From positions 1,499,001 through 1,563,000 of the forward strand of contig CP031740.1 of assembly GCA_022701275.1 (NCBI GenBank): a stretch of 64,000 nucleotides of DNA, read 5' to 3'. The position numbers were made by a program, and so were the translations under genes. This document shows, one piece after another, positions 1-9,486 of the stretch (within the stretch, counting starts at the first letter, position 1; the number at the start of each line of letters is the position of its first letter). The stretch is from Microcoleus vaginatus PCC 9802. Its GTDB lineage: Bacteria; Cyanobacteriota; Cyanobacteriia; Cyanobacteriales; Microcoleaceae. The notes beneath the pieces were generated by a model. The model did no database searches. It was not told the origin of the DNA and saw only the letters and a program-made list of their open reading frames with translations.

Positions 1-1
1 C

Positions 2-3000
2 TTTCCCGAAATTCGTCTAGCTGTCCCGGGAACCCGATTAAAAGTATTTTCAAGCATGAAAGTACACCAAATAGACGACAATGATAACAAGCTTTTTTTC
101 GGTCAACTTTACCGCGAGTGTCAGGAAACAGAAGGCGTCGAGTACATCGGTTCCGTACCGCAACCCGAACTCGTCCGGCAACTGCGTTCAGTCGCGGTTT
201 TAGCTTACCCGAATACCTATTTAGAAACCTCATCTATTGCCGTGATGGAGGCAATGGCCAGCGGTTGCCGGATTGTGACGAGTGAATTGGCAGCTTTGCC
301 GGAAACAACTGCTGGATTTGCCCGTCTAGTTTCAATGTCAGGGGTGGAAAATTTTGCATCGATAACTAATTGGAAGCGGGCGGGTAAGCCAGATTGGGAG
401 GGATATACAAGGCGGTTTTTAGAGGCGATAGTCGGAGTTTTAAATGAGGGCACGGGTGCGGGCGAGGCAACTGCTGAAAATCATCTGAGGCAGCAGGTAG
501 AATATATAAATCGAGGGTGTACTTGGTCTGTGCGGGCCCGAGAGTGGGTAGAATGGTTGAATATTATTAGTGTAAAAACTGTAAGAGTGGCAGAGCAAAT
601 GATAACGGAGTCGTTGGTGGATTCAGAAGCAGCTCAAGCATATTTTGTAAAGGGAAATCGGCTGAAAGATGCAGGTGATCTCGGTGGCGCTATCGAGAAT
701 TATCAGAAAGCTTTAGAGTTGAATCCAGGAGATGCGGAAGTTCATAAAAAGTTGGCGGAAGTTTATGTTTTGCAAGGAGAATTTGAAAAGGCGATCGCCT
801 CTTGCAATCTCGCGATTAAATTCAAACCGGATTTTGCTGCAGCTTACTTGACAATGGGCAATGCCCAGCACGCTCAAGGCCAACTGGAAATGGCAATTCA
901 AGCTTACTTGCAAGCTTTAGAAATTCAGCCAAAATTTGCCGAAGCTAGCGCGAATCTCGGCAGTATGTATTACAAATTAGGGCAATTGGAACAGGCGGCA
1001 AATTATTATCAAAAAGCTCTCGCCATTAATCCTCAATTAAGCTCAGTTAATTTGATGCTGGGCAGCGTTTTGCAGCAGCAAGAAAAGTTAGATGCAGCCA
1101 TTGCTTGCTATCAAAAAGTGCTGCAACAGCAACCGGGAGATGCCAGCGCTGCTGAGAAACTATCGAGTTTGCTCGCACAAAAACAGCGGGAAACTACCGA
1201 CAGCAACTTTATCGAATTAGAAACAGAATCAGGCGAAGCGCAACCAGTATCTGTGAACAAAGATGAAGGCTACGGCTTGCAGCCTTCTAGCATCAATTTG
1301 CCGCCAGCGCCCACCACTGAAACTTTAAATACACCCTTTACAAACCCCGCCGAACTTTCCGAACAAGTTACGTCGCTCAATGTTCCAGATAGCGGACAAG
1401 TTGCCAATTTTAAAGAAGTAGAACCCTACAAAAAACTCGCCGAAAACTTTTTAGTTCAAGGTAAAATTAAAGACGCGATCGCAGCGTGTCAGCAAGCGAT
1501 AAAAATTCGACCGGATTTCATCCACGCTTACGTCACTTTAGGCAATGCTTTGCAAGCAGAAGGCAAAAATGAAGCTGCGATTCGATCGTATTCTCAAGCC
1601 CTAGAATTGCGGCCAAACTTTGCGGAAGTGCGCGCCAATATCGGCAGTATGTATTTCAAAATGGGGCGTTTGGAAGAAGCGATCGCCCATTACCAGCAAG
1701 CGATTGCCCTCAATCCAGATTTAGCGGGCGCTCACTGGAATTTAGGGAAAGTATATCAGAAACACGGCAACATCCAAGCAGCGATCGCCTGTTTTAAAAG
1801 AACATCCGAACTCAACCCGCAGCTAGTCGGTGCAGACTTCCACTTTAACTTAGGTAATCGACTTTTCAGCCAAGGAAAGCGCGACGAAGCCATCGAATGC
1901 TACGAAAAAGCGATCGCCATTAAACCGGATTGGGCTGAAGCTTACGGTAACATCGGTAGCGTGCGATCGCAACAAGGCAATCTCGACGCCGCCATCGCTT
2001 ACTATCAGAAAGCTGTAGCTTTAAAGCCGCAATTAGAAGTTTTGCACTTCAATATAGCCAATTCTTTTTTACAGCAAAACAAGTACGACGAAGCAATTAC
2101 TAATTACCGAAATACTCTGAAAATCAAGCCGGATTGGCCGGAAGTTCACGCTAACCTCGGCAGTTGTTTTTCCATGCTGGGGCGGCTGGAAGAAGCTTTA
2201 GCCAGCTATCAGCAAGCCCTGGCATTAAAACCGGATTGGGCAGAGGTTTACTGCCGCATGGGACACATTCAGAAACAAGATAAGCCGTTGGAGGCGATCG
2301 CCAATTTTGAAAAAGCGATTCAATGCAACCCCAAATATAGCGAAGCCTACCAACAATTGTGCGACTTGCTAAGCCATTCCACCAACCTCGCCGGAGCCCG
2401 CAGCGTAGCCGACAAATATTGTGAAAACTGTGGCGAAAATGCCCTAGTCATGTCAGCTACAGCCTATGTCTTTTCGTACCTGCAATCAGGTGTCAGCAAA
2501 CAGGCAATTCAGAAACTCGAAGAAATCGAAAGCCTCTGCTACGAAAAGATCGAAACTTTTAGCGTAATCGAACTAAAACTGCTCTACGAAATCTTCTTGT
2601 TTGCAGTTTCTCACCTGCGAGACAACCGCGAAAAAAATGCCAGTTTCTACAGACTCATTGCCAAAGAATACTACCAAAAAGCCGTTCCGCAGCGCCAGCA
2701 AGTTAACAGAAACAACCTAGCCAATTACCAAACAAAAGAACAGCGTCCTTTAAAAATCGGCTTTCTTTCCAAACACTTCCGCCGCCACTCGGTAGGCTGG
2801 TGTAGCGAAGCTTTAATTCGCGAATTAAGCCACATCACCCCTCACGTCCACCTTTACGTCACCGGGAAACTCAACCGAGATGAAGTTACGCAGCGGTTTG
2901 AAGATATGGCGGGCAAGTTTTACTGGCCTAAAAAATATCCAAACGGCTTTGCTGATGGCGGTGAAATCTTCGCCGAAGTAGCGCAAGACAACTTGGATGT

Positions 3001-3856
3001 TTTGATAGACTTAGACTCGATGACAGTCCCAACAAATGTCGAAGTGCTGTATCAATATCCTGCGGGGATTTGCGTATCTTGGCTGGGATTCGACGCCCCC
3101 TACATTTCAGATAATCACTACTTTCTCTGCGACGAACACACTCATCCCCCTGGTGTGGAAAAAAATTACTTAGAACAGTTAGTAAGATTGCCTGTTTGTT
3201 CGGTAGCAATTGGCGCACTGCAAAGCATTCCTGTGAATCGAGAGGCGATTAGAAATGCTCTCGGAATTGGTTTAGAGCAAATGACTTATCTGTGCGTTGC
3301 CCCCGGGAGAAAAACCAATCCCGAAATGGTACGAGCTCAAGTTACAATTCTTAAGGAAGTACCAGAGAGTGTGTTAATCCGCAAAGGTCAAGGCGACCCC
3401 GATGTTATTCACAGCACTTACCGCCAAGAATGCGAAATTCAGGGAGTAGATTTTGGTCGGATTAAGTTTATAGGGCAAACCAGAAGTGAAGAAGAACACC
3501 GGGCTATTTATTATGTAGCCGACGTGCTTTTAGATTCCTATCCTTACAACGGCGGGACTCACAATTTAGAGGCTTTGTGGGCGAATTTGCCAGTGGTAAC
3601 TCGTTCCGGCGACCAATATCTTTCGCGCATGGGTTACGCTTTTCTCAAAAGTGCAAATCTTGATGTTGGTGCGGCGTGGACTTGGGAGGAATATACGCAG
3701 TGGGGAGTTAAGTTTGGCCGCGATGCTGGTTTCAGAAATGCGGTGAAAGAGCATTTAGTAAAATCTAAACAGCCAGAACATCTCGCACCTTTGTGGAATC
3801 CTAAAAAGTTGGCTGAGGATATGTATGAGGTGTTTCAAAAACTGTTAGCTAAATAG
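2..3856 (+). CDS. GT4-like / TPR / GT41 (O-GlcNAc transferase-like) fusion protein, 5' end outside window
   Basis: The frame is open to the left edge (the residues before the first in-window ATG at 56 read FPEIRLAVPGTRLKVFSS, a normal group-1 glycosyltransferase stretch), so the gene is cut by the window. Numbering from the ATG at 56: residues 1-110 are the C-terminal half of a GT4-type glycosyltransferase (YLETSSIAVMEAMASG is the nucleotide-sugar binding region); about 185-385 holds five TPRs; 385-450 is a polar linker; 455-770 holds about ten more TPRs with the usual W-L-G-Y-A-P signature; 890-1266 is a SPINDLY/OGT-like GT41 domain (LKIGFLSKHFRRHSVGW, YPYNGGTHNLEALWANLPVV). GT41 proteins transfer a sugar to protein Ser/Thr; TPRs select partners. 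The target and donor sugar cannot be read from sequence. Likely cytoplasmic, involved in surface glycan or protein glycosylation. Confidence 0.85.
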   Translation, partial: FPEIRLAVPGTRLKVFSSMKVHQIDDNDNKLFFGQLYRECQETEGVEYIGSVPQPELVRQLRSVAVLAYPNTYLETSSIAVMEAMASGCRIVTSELAALPETTAGFARLVSMSGVENFASITNWKRAGKPDWEGYTRRFLEAIVGVLNEGTGAGEATAENHLRQQVEYINRGCTWSVRAREWVEWLNIISVKTVRVAEQMITESLVDSEAAQAYFVKGNRLKDAGDLGGAIENYQKALELNPGDAEVHKKLAEVYVLQGEFEKAIASCNLAIKFKPDFAAAYLTMGNAQHAQGQLEMAIQAYLQALEIQPKFAEASANLGSMYYKLGQLEQAANYYQKALAINPQLSSVNLMLGSVLQQQEKLDAAIACYQKVLQQQPGDASAAEKLSSLLAQKQRETTDSNFIELETESGEAQPVSVNKDEGYGLQPSSINLPPAPTTETLNTPFTNPAELSEQVTSLNVPDSGQVANFKEVEPYKKLAENFLVQGKIKDAIAACQQAIKIRPDFIHAYVTLGNALQAEGKNEAAIRSYSQALELRPNFAEVRANIGSMYFKMGRLEEAIAHYQQAIALNPDLAGAHWNLGKVYQKHGNIQAAIACFKRTSELNPQLVGADFHFNLGNRLFSQGKRDEAIECYEKAIAIKPDWAEAYGNIGSVRSQQGNLDAAIAYYQKAVALKPQLEVLHFNIANSFLQQNKYDEAITNYRNTLKIKPDWPEVHANLGSCFSMLGRLEEALASYQQALALKPDWAEVYCRMGHIQKQDKPLEAIANFEKAIQCNPKYSEAYQQLCDLLSHSTNLAGARSVADKYCENCGENALVMSATAYVFSYLQSGVSKQAIQKLEEIESLCYEKIETFSVIELKLLYEIFLFAVSHLRDNREKNASFYRLIAKEYYQKAVPQRQQVNRNNLANYQTKEQRPLKIGFLSKHFRRHSVGWCSEALIRELSHITPHVHLYVTGKLNRDEVTQRFEDMAGKFYWPKKYPNGFADGGEIFAEVAQDNLDVLIDLDSMTVPTNVEVLYQYPAGICVSWLGFDAPYISDNHYFLCDEHTHPPGVEKNYLEQLVRLPVCSVAIGALQSIPVNREAIRNALGIGLEQMTYLCVAPGRKTNPEMVRAQVTILKEVPESVLIRKGQGDPDVIHSTYRQECEIQGVDFGRIKFIGQTRSEEEHRAIYYVADVLLDSYPYNGGTHNLEALWANLPVVTRSGDQYLSRMGYAFLKSANLDVGAAWTWEEYTQWGVKFGRDAGFRNAVKEHLVKSKQPEHLAPLWNPKKLAEDMYEVFQKLLAK

Positions 3857-4292
3857 GTGGGGAATTGGGCATTGGGCATTGGGAATTGGGAATTGGGAAT
3901 TGGGCATTGGCATAGCAATCCCTCATCATTTTTGAACTCCTTTCTTACTCTCTTCTCTTCCTCTGTGCCCTCTGCGCCCTCTGCGGTGCAATAAAAAAAG
4001 AGATATCAGGTAGAGAAAAGCGATTTCTGGATATTTTTACCCAACGCCCAGTAAAGTTTTGTAACAATATCCATGAAAATGCGTCAAAATTCCGCGCCCA
4101 GTCTGATAGATAAATAGCTGATTCATAGTACGGCGATCGCACTAACTTTATGCCAGTTAGGGCGATCGCTTTTTTTGTGGTGCCCGTTTGAAAAAAGAAT
4201 GCAACTGTAGACAAGCTCCAAACGACCAGCTTCATCAGTCATTCCCAATTCTAAAATCTAAAATCTAAAATTTAAAATAACATGACTACTGA
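3857..4292. other. Intergenic region with short tandem repeats, no gene seen
   Basis: Between the converging ends of the glycosyltransferase and the diguanylate cyclase. It holds a GGGAATTGGGCATT-type tandem array (about 3860-3910), a CCTCTGTGCCCTCTGCG-type dispersed repeat (3946-3998), a HIP1-containing hairpin (4133-4177) and a TAAAATC heptamer run (about 4250-4280). No convincing coding frame. Confidence 0.7.
4133..4177 (+). terminator. HIP1-containing hairpin with T-run, terminator-like
   Basis: The arms 4133-4146 and 4156-4169 pair over 14 bases with one mismatch around a 9-base loop; each arm carries a full GCGATCGC octamer. Eight T residues follow directly (4170-4177), the form of an intrinsic terminator for + strand transcription, although it lies 277 bases beyond the upstream gene. 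Confidence 0.5.
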
Positions 4293-7200
4293 CTAATCAC
4301 TAATCGCCACTCGATCGCGCCCGCCAGACTTAGCTCCATAAAGCGCCTTATCAGCAGCTTCAATCAGCATTTTCGGCGAGTTTTGACCTTCAGAAATCGT
4401 CGCCACCCCCATGCTGAGAGTCACGCAATCGCTGACAACAGACTTAATGTGGGGAATTGCTAAGGCTTTGACGCGGCTGCGGATTCCCTCAGCCACAGCC
4501 TGTGCAGCCACGATATCCGTATTTGGCAAAATTACCGCAAATTCCTCGCCGCCGTACCTAGCAGCCAAATAGAGGCGTTCTGGGGGTGCGTTTGTGCAAG
4601 CATCTCCGATCGCCCGCGCCACTTGCTGCAAACAAGCATCCCCGGCTTGATGGCCGTAATTGTCGTTGTAAAGTTTAAAACAGTCAATGTCGCACATAAT
4701 CAAAGATAGCGGTTCCAAAGAGCTCGACTGCTCCCATTCTCGGTTGATCACCTCGTCAAAACGGCGGCGGTTAGCTAGTTGAGTCAGACTGTCCAAATTC
4801 GCCAACCCGTCAAGTCGCTGGTTGGCAGCAGCTAGCTGCTGGTAAAGTAAAGATTGTTCGATCGCGATCGCCACTTGAGTACCCAACTGACTCAGCAAAT
4901 CCACGTCAAACTGCTGCCACTGGCGGGGTGCCGAACAGTGGTGGGCAATCAGCAAACCCCACAACTTCGGCACTTGACAAGAACCGTTACCTTCCCTAGG
5001 TTCTATTCCCTGCTGGACAATCGGCACCACCAAATTTGCCTTCACCTGACAAGCCTCCAAAAAATTAAGGTGACACTCGCTCAAATTAGAAGTATGAACA
5101 TCCTCTATGGCGCGAATGCGGCCCTTTAAATACTGTCCGATGTAAGTAGTGGCAAAACAGCAATCGTCAATTCCCATCCCTTTGAGTGGAATCCATCCTT
5201 CTGCAACCGACTCCACCACCACATCTCCGTTCCAGTCGGGTCGAAAGCGGAAAATCAGCACGCGATCGGTTGCCAAAAACTCCCGCACTTCCGCTACTGT
5301 AGTGTTAAGAATATCTTGGAGATCGAGAGAAGAACGGATGCGTGATTGAATCTGTGCGATCAGGCGTTCCCTTTCTATTTGTTGCCGCAGCGCGACTTGG
5401 GCTTGCTTACTTTTAGTAATGTCCCGACCTTCCGGCAGCAGCAATACTATTTTGCCCGTTTCATCCGCGACCGGTTTTAGAGAAAAATCAACAGTTGCCG
5501 TCCGATTTATACCTTGAACTTCCACTTCATAGCGGACAAATTCACCTTTTGCCGATCGAGAAATCGCCTCTTGCAACTGTTGCTGAACTTCCTCCGAATC
5601 TCCCCACCAAGGCAATAGCCAAAACGGTTTATTAGCCACATCCCGTAGCTTAATTCCCGCAAAATCGAGAGAAGTTTGGTTAGCTTCCAGCAGAGTGCCG
5701 TCCGGTTTCAACAAACTCACAAATTGGAAAGAAGAATCAAAAATTGCCCGAAAGCGCCTTTGAGAATCTCCCAACATAGCCGTCACCTTTTCGCGAGAGG
5801 TAATATCGCGGAAGCGCCACACCCTGCCAATAATATTTTGTCCCACTCGAATCGGCTGCGTGTAGCGCTCAAAAGTGCGCCCGTCTTTAAATTCTAGAAT
5901 ATCGCAACCTTCCGACTCCGCATCGCTATAAAATTCTTTAACTCTCTGCAAAAAAGCTTTCGGATCTTTAACTTGCTTAGTGAGAAATGCCAGTCGCACC
6001 GTTCTATCCATTGAGTTTCTAACTTCTTCATAAATTCCCCACATTTGAACTAACTTTTCGTTATAACTAATCATTTCTCCGGCGGTAGTAACGGCGAGAA
6101 TGCCGTCGGCCGTTGCTTCTAAGGTAGCGTGCAGCAGAGAGCGCGATCGCTCTAATTCTGCTGCGGTCAATTTGCGTTCCGTGAGGTCTCGGACTGCTTT
6201 CACCTGTACTAAACGACCTTCCCACAATACGAATTTGCTGCGAACGTCAGCAGGAAAAGCAGTTCCATCTCGCTTGAGAAAAATAGTTTCACAGACTGTA
6301 TTGCTGGCTGCAGAAATCATTTGTGGCGCCTGTTTGTATGATTTCGGCGACAGTAGTTCCAGCAAGCTCATTCCCGCCATTTCCGCAGGTTCGTAACCGA
6401 AAAGTTCGGCAAAATTATTGCTGACACTCAAAATTGTGTCGCGGTCAGCCACGGCAACTGCTTCAAAATAAGCTTCGCATTCGAGCAACCGCGCTGCTGA
6501 GTGGCTGCTGCCATTTTCCCCCGAGGAGGAGCTGTTGTTAATTAACTGTTGCAGTTGCGTATTTGCCGAGTACAAAGCGGTCATGGCTTGCCTGTACATA
6601 GCAGTACGTTTCTCGACTTTTTCTGCGAGGCGATCGCGATATTCTCGAAGTTCTTTTTCGACTCTAATTAAATCAGTAATATCTACTGCAAAGACGATTA
6701 CACCCGCGACTTTACCTGTTTCATCCCGGTAAGGTATTTTATCTGTCCGCACCCAGCATTTTTGACCGGAGGCTGTGGGTAGCAATTCGACTTGGCCCTG
6801 TTTGGGAACACCAGAATGGATTACTTCCAAATCTTCTAAATAATATTGCTCTGCTTCGTCTGGATAGATTTCATAAAAAGATTTACCTTCTAATTGAGCT
6901 GCGGGCACACCTCTCGATGCAGCGGCGGCTTGATTAATTCGCAGCAGACGACTTTCGGTATCTTTGAGCCAAATCATCGCCGGCACGGAATCAAAAATAA
7001 TTTGCTGTTCTTGTTGCTGCAGGCGTAGTTCTGCTTCTGCTTGTTTTCTTTTAATTATTTCTTGTTGCAGTTTTTGGTTAGCTTTTTTGAGTTCAGCGGT
7101 GCGTCTTTCTACTCTTTCCTCTAGTTGATCGTAGTATTTTGTCAGCAAATTTTGCTGCTGTTCGTGCCGCAGTGCTTCTAACTTTAACTTTTCGCTAGCT

Positions 7201-8246
7201 GACAAACTTGAGGATACAAAATCTGCTAATATTTGGGTAAATTCGTGTTCTTCTTCCGTCCAATCACCGTCGGAACCCTGGCGTTCGGCGCTGACTATTC
7301 CCGCCATTTGACCTGCTAGCACAATCGGTACGTTTAACAGGGAAGTCGTGCCCTGATCGAGCAAATAAAGACCGACAAGTTCTCGCGTTCTGGGGTCATT
7401 TTCTGCTGCCACAGTAGCGATCACACTTGCCGATTTTAAAGCTTGAAAATATGCCGGACAGTCGGATGCTGTGATGATTATTTGTACGGAATGGAGTTTA
7501 GTATTTTGTTCGTAAAGGTCGATGCAGTGAAGCTGCGTTTTGTCTTCGCCATACAGCCAAATACTAGCTCGCTCGCAGTTGACAATACTGACAGCGGTTT
7601 CTGTTACTTCGCGGATGAAGTCTTCTATATTGTTGCGTTCTTTAAGTTGACTTTTGGCTAATTTTGCGATCGCTAAAGTTGGACTGCGCCAATTTGCTCT
7701 CTGGTTGGGCGACGTGGGTGACTGCGAAGCAGCCTTAATTTCTTCGCAAACTAACAGTACAGCCGGCCGTTGAAAATTGGCAATTGAGCGACCATTGGTA
7801 TTTTCCTCTATTTTCCAATCTACCGCCGGCATTGGGCGCGCGGTTGCTTTTACCCTAATAATCCTGCCGTCTTTGCAAGTCAAGCAGCCTTCCCAACAGG
7901 CAATTTTTGGAGTTGGTGTACCGTTTTCCGGCTGGGCCAATCCGGCAAATTCTGCCTGCATTTTGCCTTGCTCTTGGCAGTAAAATATGTTAAAAATTGA
8001 ATGACAAATTAATTCCTGGGATTTGTACGCAAGGCGAGACGCGCCGAATTGATTGAGCGAAAAAACTCTTCCCAAAGCGTCTAGGACGAAGTAAATGCCC
8101 GGAAAATTCTCGTAGAGAGTCCCATACCAATCTTGTTCGACTTGTTGGCTGCACGAAAGTTTTGCTGCCGCGAACTCGCCGTCGGTGTCGATCAACTGAG
8201 AATAGTTGGTTTCTGGGTTGCTTGAATGACTTTTTTTAGCAAACAC
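4293..8246 (-). CDS. Multi-PAS/GAF diguanylate cyclase with a cyanobacteriochrome-type GAF domain
   Basis: The 1317-residue protein starts at GTG. Approximate domain order: PAS (40-175), GAF (205-350), coiled coil (350-415), four more PAS domains (416-533, 586-690, 700-823, 830-946), a second GAF (963-1133) and GGDEF (1153-1316). The GGDEF domain has the intact active-site motif RYGGEEF, so it should make c-di-GMP from GTP; no RxxD inhibitory site is visible five residues before it. The second GAF carries Cys1058-His1059 in SECHLNFLEACQVKANLVVP, the canonical bilin-attachment position, and D1028-C-C1030-F1031, matching the DXCF second-cysteine motif. This suggests a bilin-binding photosensor, probably violet/blue-absorbing in one state. 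No transmembrane segment is evident, so it is probably cytosolic. It is transcribed alone. Confidence 0.9.
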   Translation of the reverse strand: MFAKKSHSSNPETNYSQLIDTDGEFAAAKLSCSQQVEQDWYGTLYENFPGIYFVLDALGRVFSLNQFGASRLAYKSQELICHSIFNIFYCQEQGKMQAEFAGLAQPENGTPTPKIACWEGCLTCKDGRIIRVKATARPMPAVDWKIEENTNGRSIANFQRPAVLLVCEEIKAASQSPTSPNQRANWRSPTLAIAKLAKSQLKERNNIEDFIREVTETAVSIVNCERASIWLYGEDKTQLHCIDLYEQNTKLHSVQIIITASDCPAYFQALKSASVIATVAAENDPRTRELVGLYLLDQGTTSLLNVPIVLAGQMAGIVSAERQGSDGDWTEEEHEFTQILADFVSSSLSASEKLKLEALRHEQQQNLLTKYYDQLEERVERRTAELKKANQKLQQEIIKRKQAEAELRLQQQEQQIIFDSVPAMIWLKDTESRLLRINQAAAASRGVPAAQLEGKSFYEIYPDEAEQYYLEDLEVIHSGVPKQGQVELLPTASGQKCWVRTDKIPYRDETGKVAGVIVFAVDITDLIRVEKELREYRDRLAEKVEKRTAMYRQAMTALYSANTQLQQLINNSSSSGENGSSHSAARLLECEAYFEAVAVADRDTILSVSNNFAELFGYEPAEMAGMSLLELLSPKSYKQAPQMISAASNTVCETIFLKRDGTAFPADVRSKFVLWEGRLVQVKAVRDLTERKLTAAELERSRSLLHATLEATADGILAVTTAGEMISYNEKLVQMWGIYEEVRNSMDRTVRLAFLTKQVKDPKAFLQRVKEFYSDAESEGCDILEFKDGRTFERYTQPIRVGQNIIGRVWRFRDITSREKVTAMLGDSQRRFRAIFDSSFQFVSLLKPDGTLLEANQTSLDFAGIKLRDVANKPFWLLPWWGDSEEVQQQLQEAISRSAKGEFVRYEVEVQGINRTATVDFSLKPVADETGKIVLLLPEGRDITKSKQAQVALRQQIERERLIAQIQSRIRSSLDLQDILNTTVAEVREFLATDRVLIFRFRPDWNGDVVVESVAEGWIPLKGMGIDDCCFATTYIGQYLKGRIRAIEDVHTSNLSECHLNFLEACQVKANLVVPIVQQGIEPREGNGSCQVPKLWGLLIAHHCSAPRQWQQFDVDLLSQLGTQVAIAIEQSLLYQQLAAANQRLDGLANLDSLTQLANRRRFDEVINREWEQSSSLEPLSLIMCDIDCFKLYNDNYGHQAGDACLQQVARAIGDACTNAPPERLYLAARYGGEEFAVILPNTDIVAAQAVAEGIRSRVKALAIPHIKSVVSDCVTLSMGVATISEGQNSPKMLIEAADKALYGAKSGGRDRVAISD

Positions 8247-8542
8247 TTTTAGCTTAACTCGACTGTAATTAATTTTACTTTCTGGAATTTAACTTTTTTG
8301 TGAAACTAAATTAAACCTGTTGTTTGAAAAAAGTTACAAGTTGTAATAAAAATACCACTTGTCTAGCCTGCTGGTTTTTGTTTCCCAATGCAACCACTGT
8401 GTTTGTTTCTAGTTGGTACACGGTCTGCCGACGATATTTCCCGCTAGTTGCAAGGCCAGCAGGTTTAGCTGCAATTACCCAGGCTGTACTTTTAGCATCC
8501 TAGACAATAAAAAAAACCGACAATCAATAGTTTTAAGTATAT

Positions 8543-8768
8543 ATGATAACACTCAAATACCTAGTATTGGGACTGACCTACTTCGGATTCGGTTTGGGAT
8601 ATTTGCCGGGGCGGCGGATGAACCGGGCGGCGGTTGCAATTATCGGGTCAGCTTTGGCGGTGGCTTTGGGGATACTCGACCTGAAAACTGCTTGGGAGGC
8701 GATCGACCCCAATACGATGTTTTGTGTTGGGAATGACGATCGTGAATACAGTTAATTTGACAGCTTAA
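8543..8768 (+). pseudogene. Relic of an ArsB/SLC13-type anion transporter N-terminus
   Basis: From ATG 8543 the frame reads ITLKYLVLGLTYFGFG and then GRRMNRAAVAIIGSALAVAL and DLKTAWEAIDPNT, which matches the first membrane segments of the arsenite/citrate-type anion permease family. Near 8718 the reading frame breaks; in the next frame it continues FVLGMTIVNTVNLTA and stops at 8766-8768. The rest of the roughly 400-450 residue protein is absent, so this is a truncated, frameshifted remnant. Family assignment rests on recognition of the N-terminal pattern. Confidence 0.6.
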
Positions 8769-8867
8769 TAAATATTTGCAATAATTAAGTTAAGTAAATC
8801 TTATAATGCCCAATCGCTCACGGGCTTTAGTCCTAGAGTTTATACTTAATCTTGTCCAGCAAACGCT

Positions 8868-8874
8868 AAGGAGG
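8868..8874 (+). promoter_or_regulatory. Strong ribosome binding site for the b561 gene
   Basis: AAGGAGG lies 9 bases before the GTG at 8884 and decides this start over later ATG codons. Confidence 0.7.
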
Positions 8875-8883
8875 TAAGGAAGA

Positions 8884-9471
8884 GTGAGTACCCAACCCGC
8901 TGCGAAACCCAGACTTAATTCTGCGTTCAAACAACTGATGTCTCTACACTGGGCTATGTCAGCTTGCTATTTAGTGGTGTTTATTACTGGTACTTCTATG
9001 GCTCGATTGCCAGGAGAATTGTTTATTCGAGGCCCCCTTTACGATTTTCACAAATCCGTAGGAGTGCTGACAATGGCTTTACTGACTTGGCGGATTTTAA
9101 CTCTGCTGCGGGTATGGTGGAAAAAATATACGAAACGCCTGCCAAAGTTTACAAAGGAATGGTACAAAAATTTTGCTCTGCACGCAACTTTGTACGTTTT
9201 TATGTGGCTAGTTCCGGTTGCTGGTTTCTTGCTTTCTAACTCTTACAAAAGTAACAATGTGAAATTTTTCGGAATTGTTTTGCCGGATATGTTTCCGCAG
9301 AATTCCGCAATGGTTGATCTGGGAAGGAGTTTGCATTTTTGGCTGGCGTACACATTTTTAGCGTTCGCGATTTTGCATATTATAGATCAGAAGAAAGTTG
9401 TGAGGGCTAATTGGCGCCGGTTGACAAATTTTGTTCGCACTAAGTTCGCAAAGTCTCAAAAGGTTGGATAA
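8884..9471 (+). CDS. Cytochrome b561 family membrane protein
   Basis: A 195-residue membrane protein of the bacterial di-haem cytochrome b561 (YodB/CybB) family, which passes electrons across or within the cytoplasmic membrane. Four hydrophobic segments are visible, with histidines placed as expected for haem ligands: SLHWAMS (about 22), YDFHKSVG (about 56), ALHATLY (about 99) and SLHFWLAY / ILHIIDQ (about 150-165). The C-terminus is basic and cytosolic-looking. GTG start at 8884 with an excellent Shine-Dalgarno. It stands alone between an anion-transporter relic and a convergent alpha-mannosidase whose end is only 15 bases away. The physiological electron donor cannot be deduced. Confidence 0.85.
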   Translation: MSTQPAAKPRLNSAFKQLMSLHWAMSACYLVVFITGTSMARLPGELFIRGPLYDFHKSVGVLTMALLTWRILTLLRVWWKKYTKRLPKFTKEWYKNFALHATLYVFMWLVPVAGFLLSNSYKSNNVKFFGIVLPDMFPQNSAMVDLGRSLHFWLAYTFLAFAILHIIDQKKVVRANWRRLTNFVRTKFAKSQKVG

Positions 9472-9486
9472 ATTTGCGATGAGGTA

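Noticed and set aside
8413..8736. A 107-codon + strand frame over the anion-transporter relic
   Set aside because: It is a shadow of the relic in another frame with no family resemblance.
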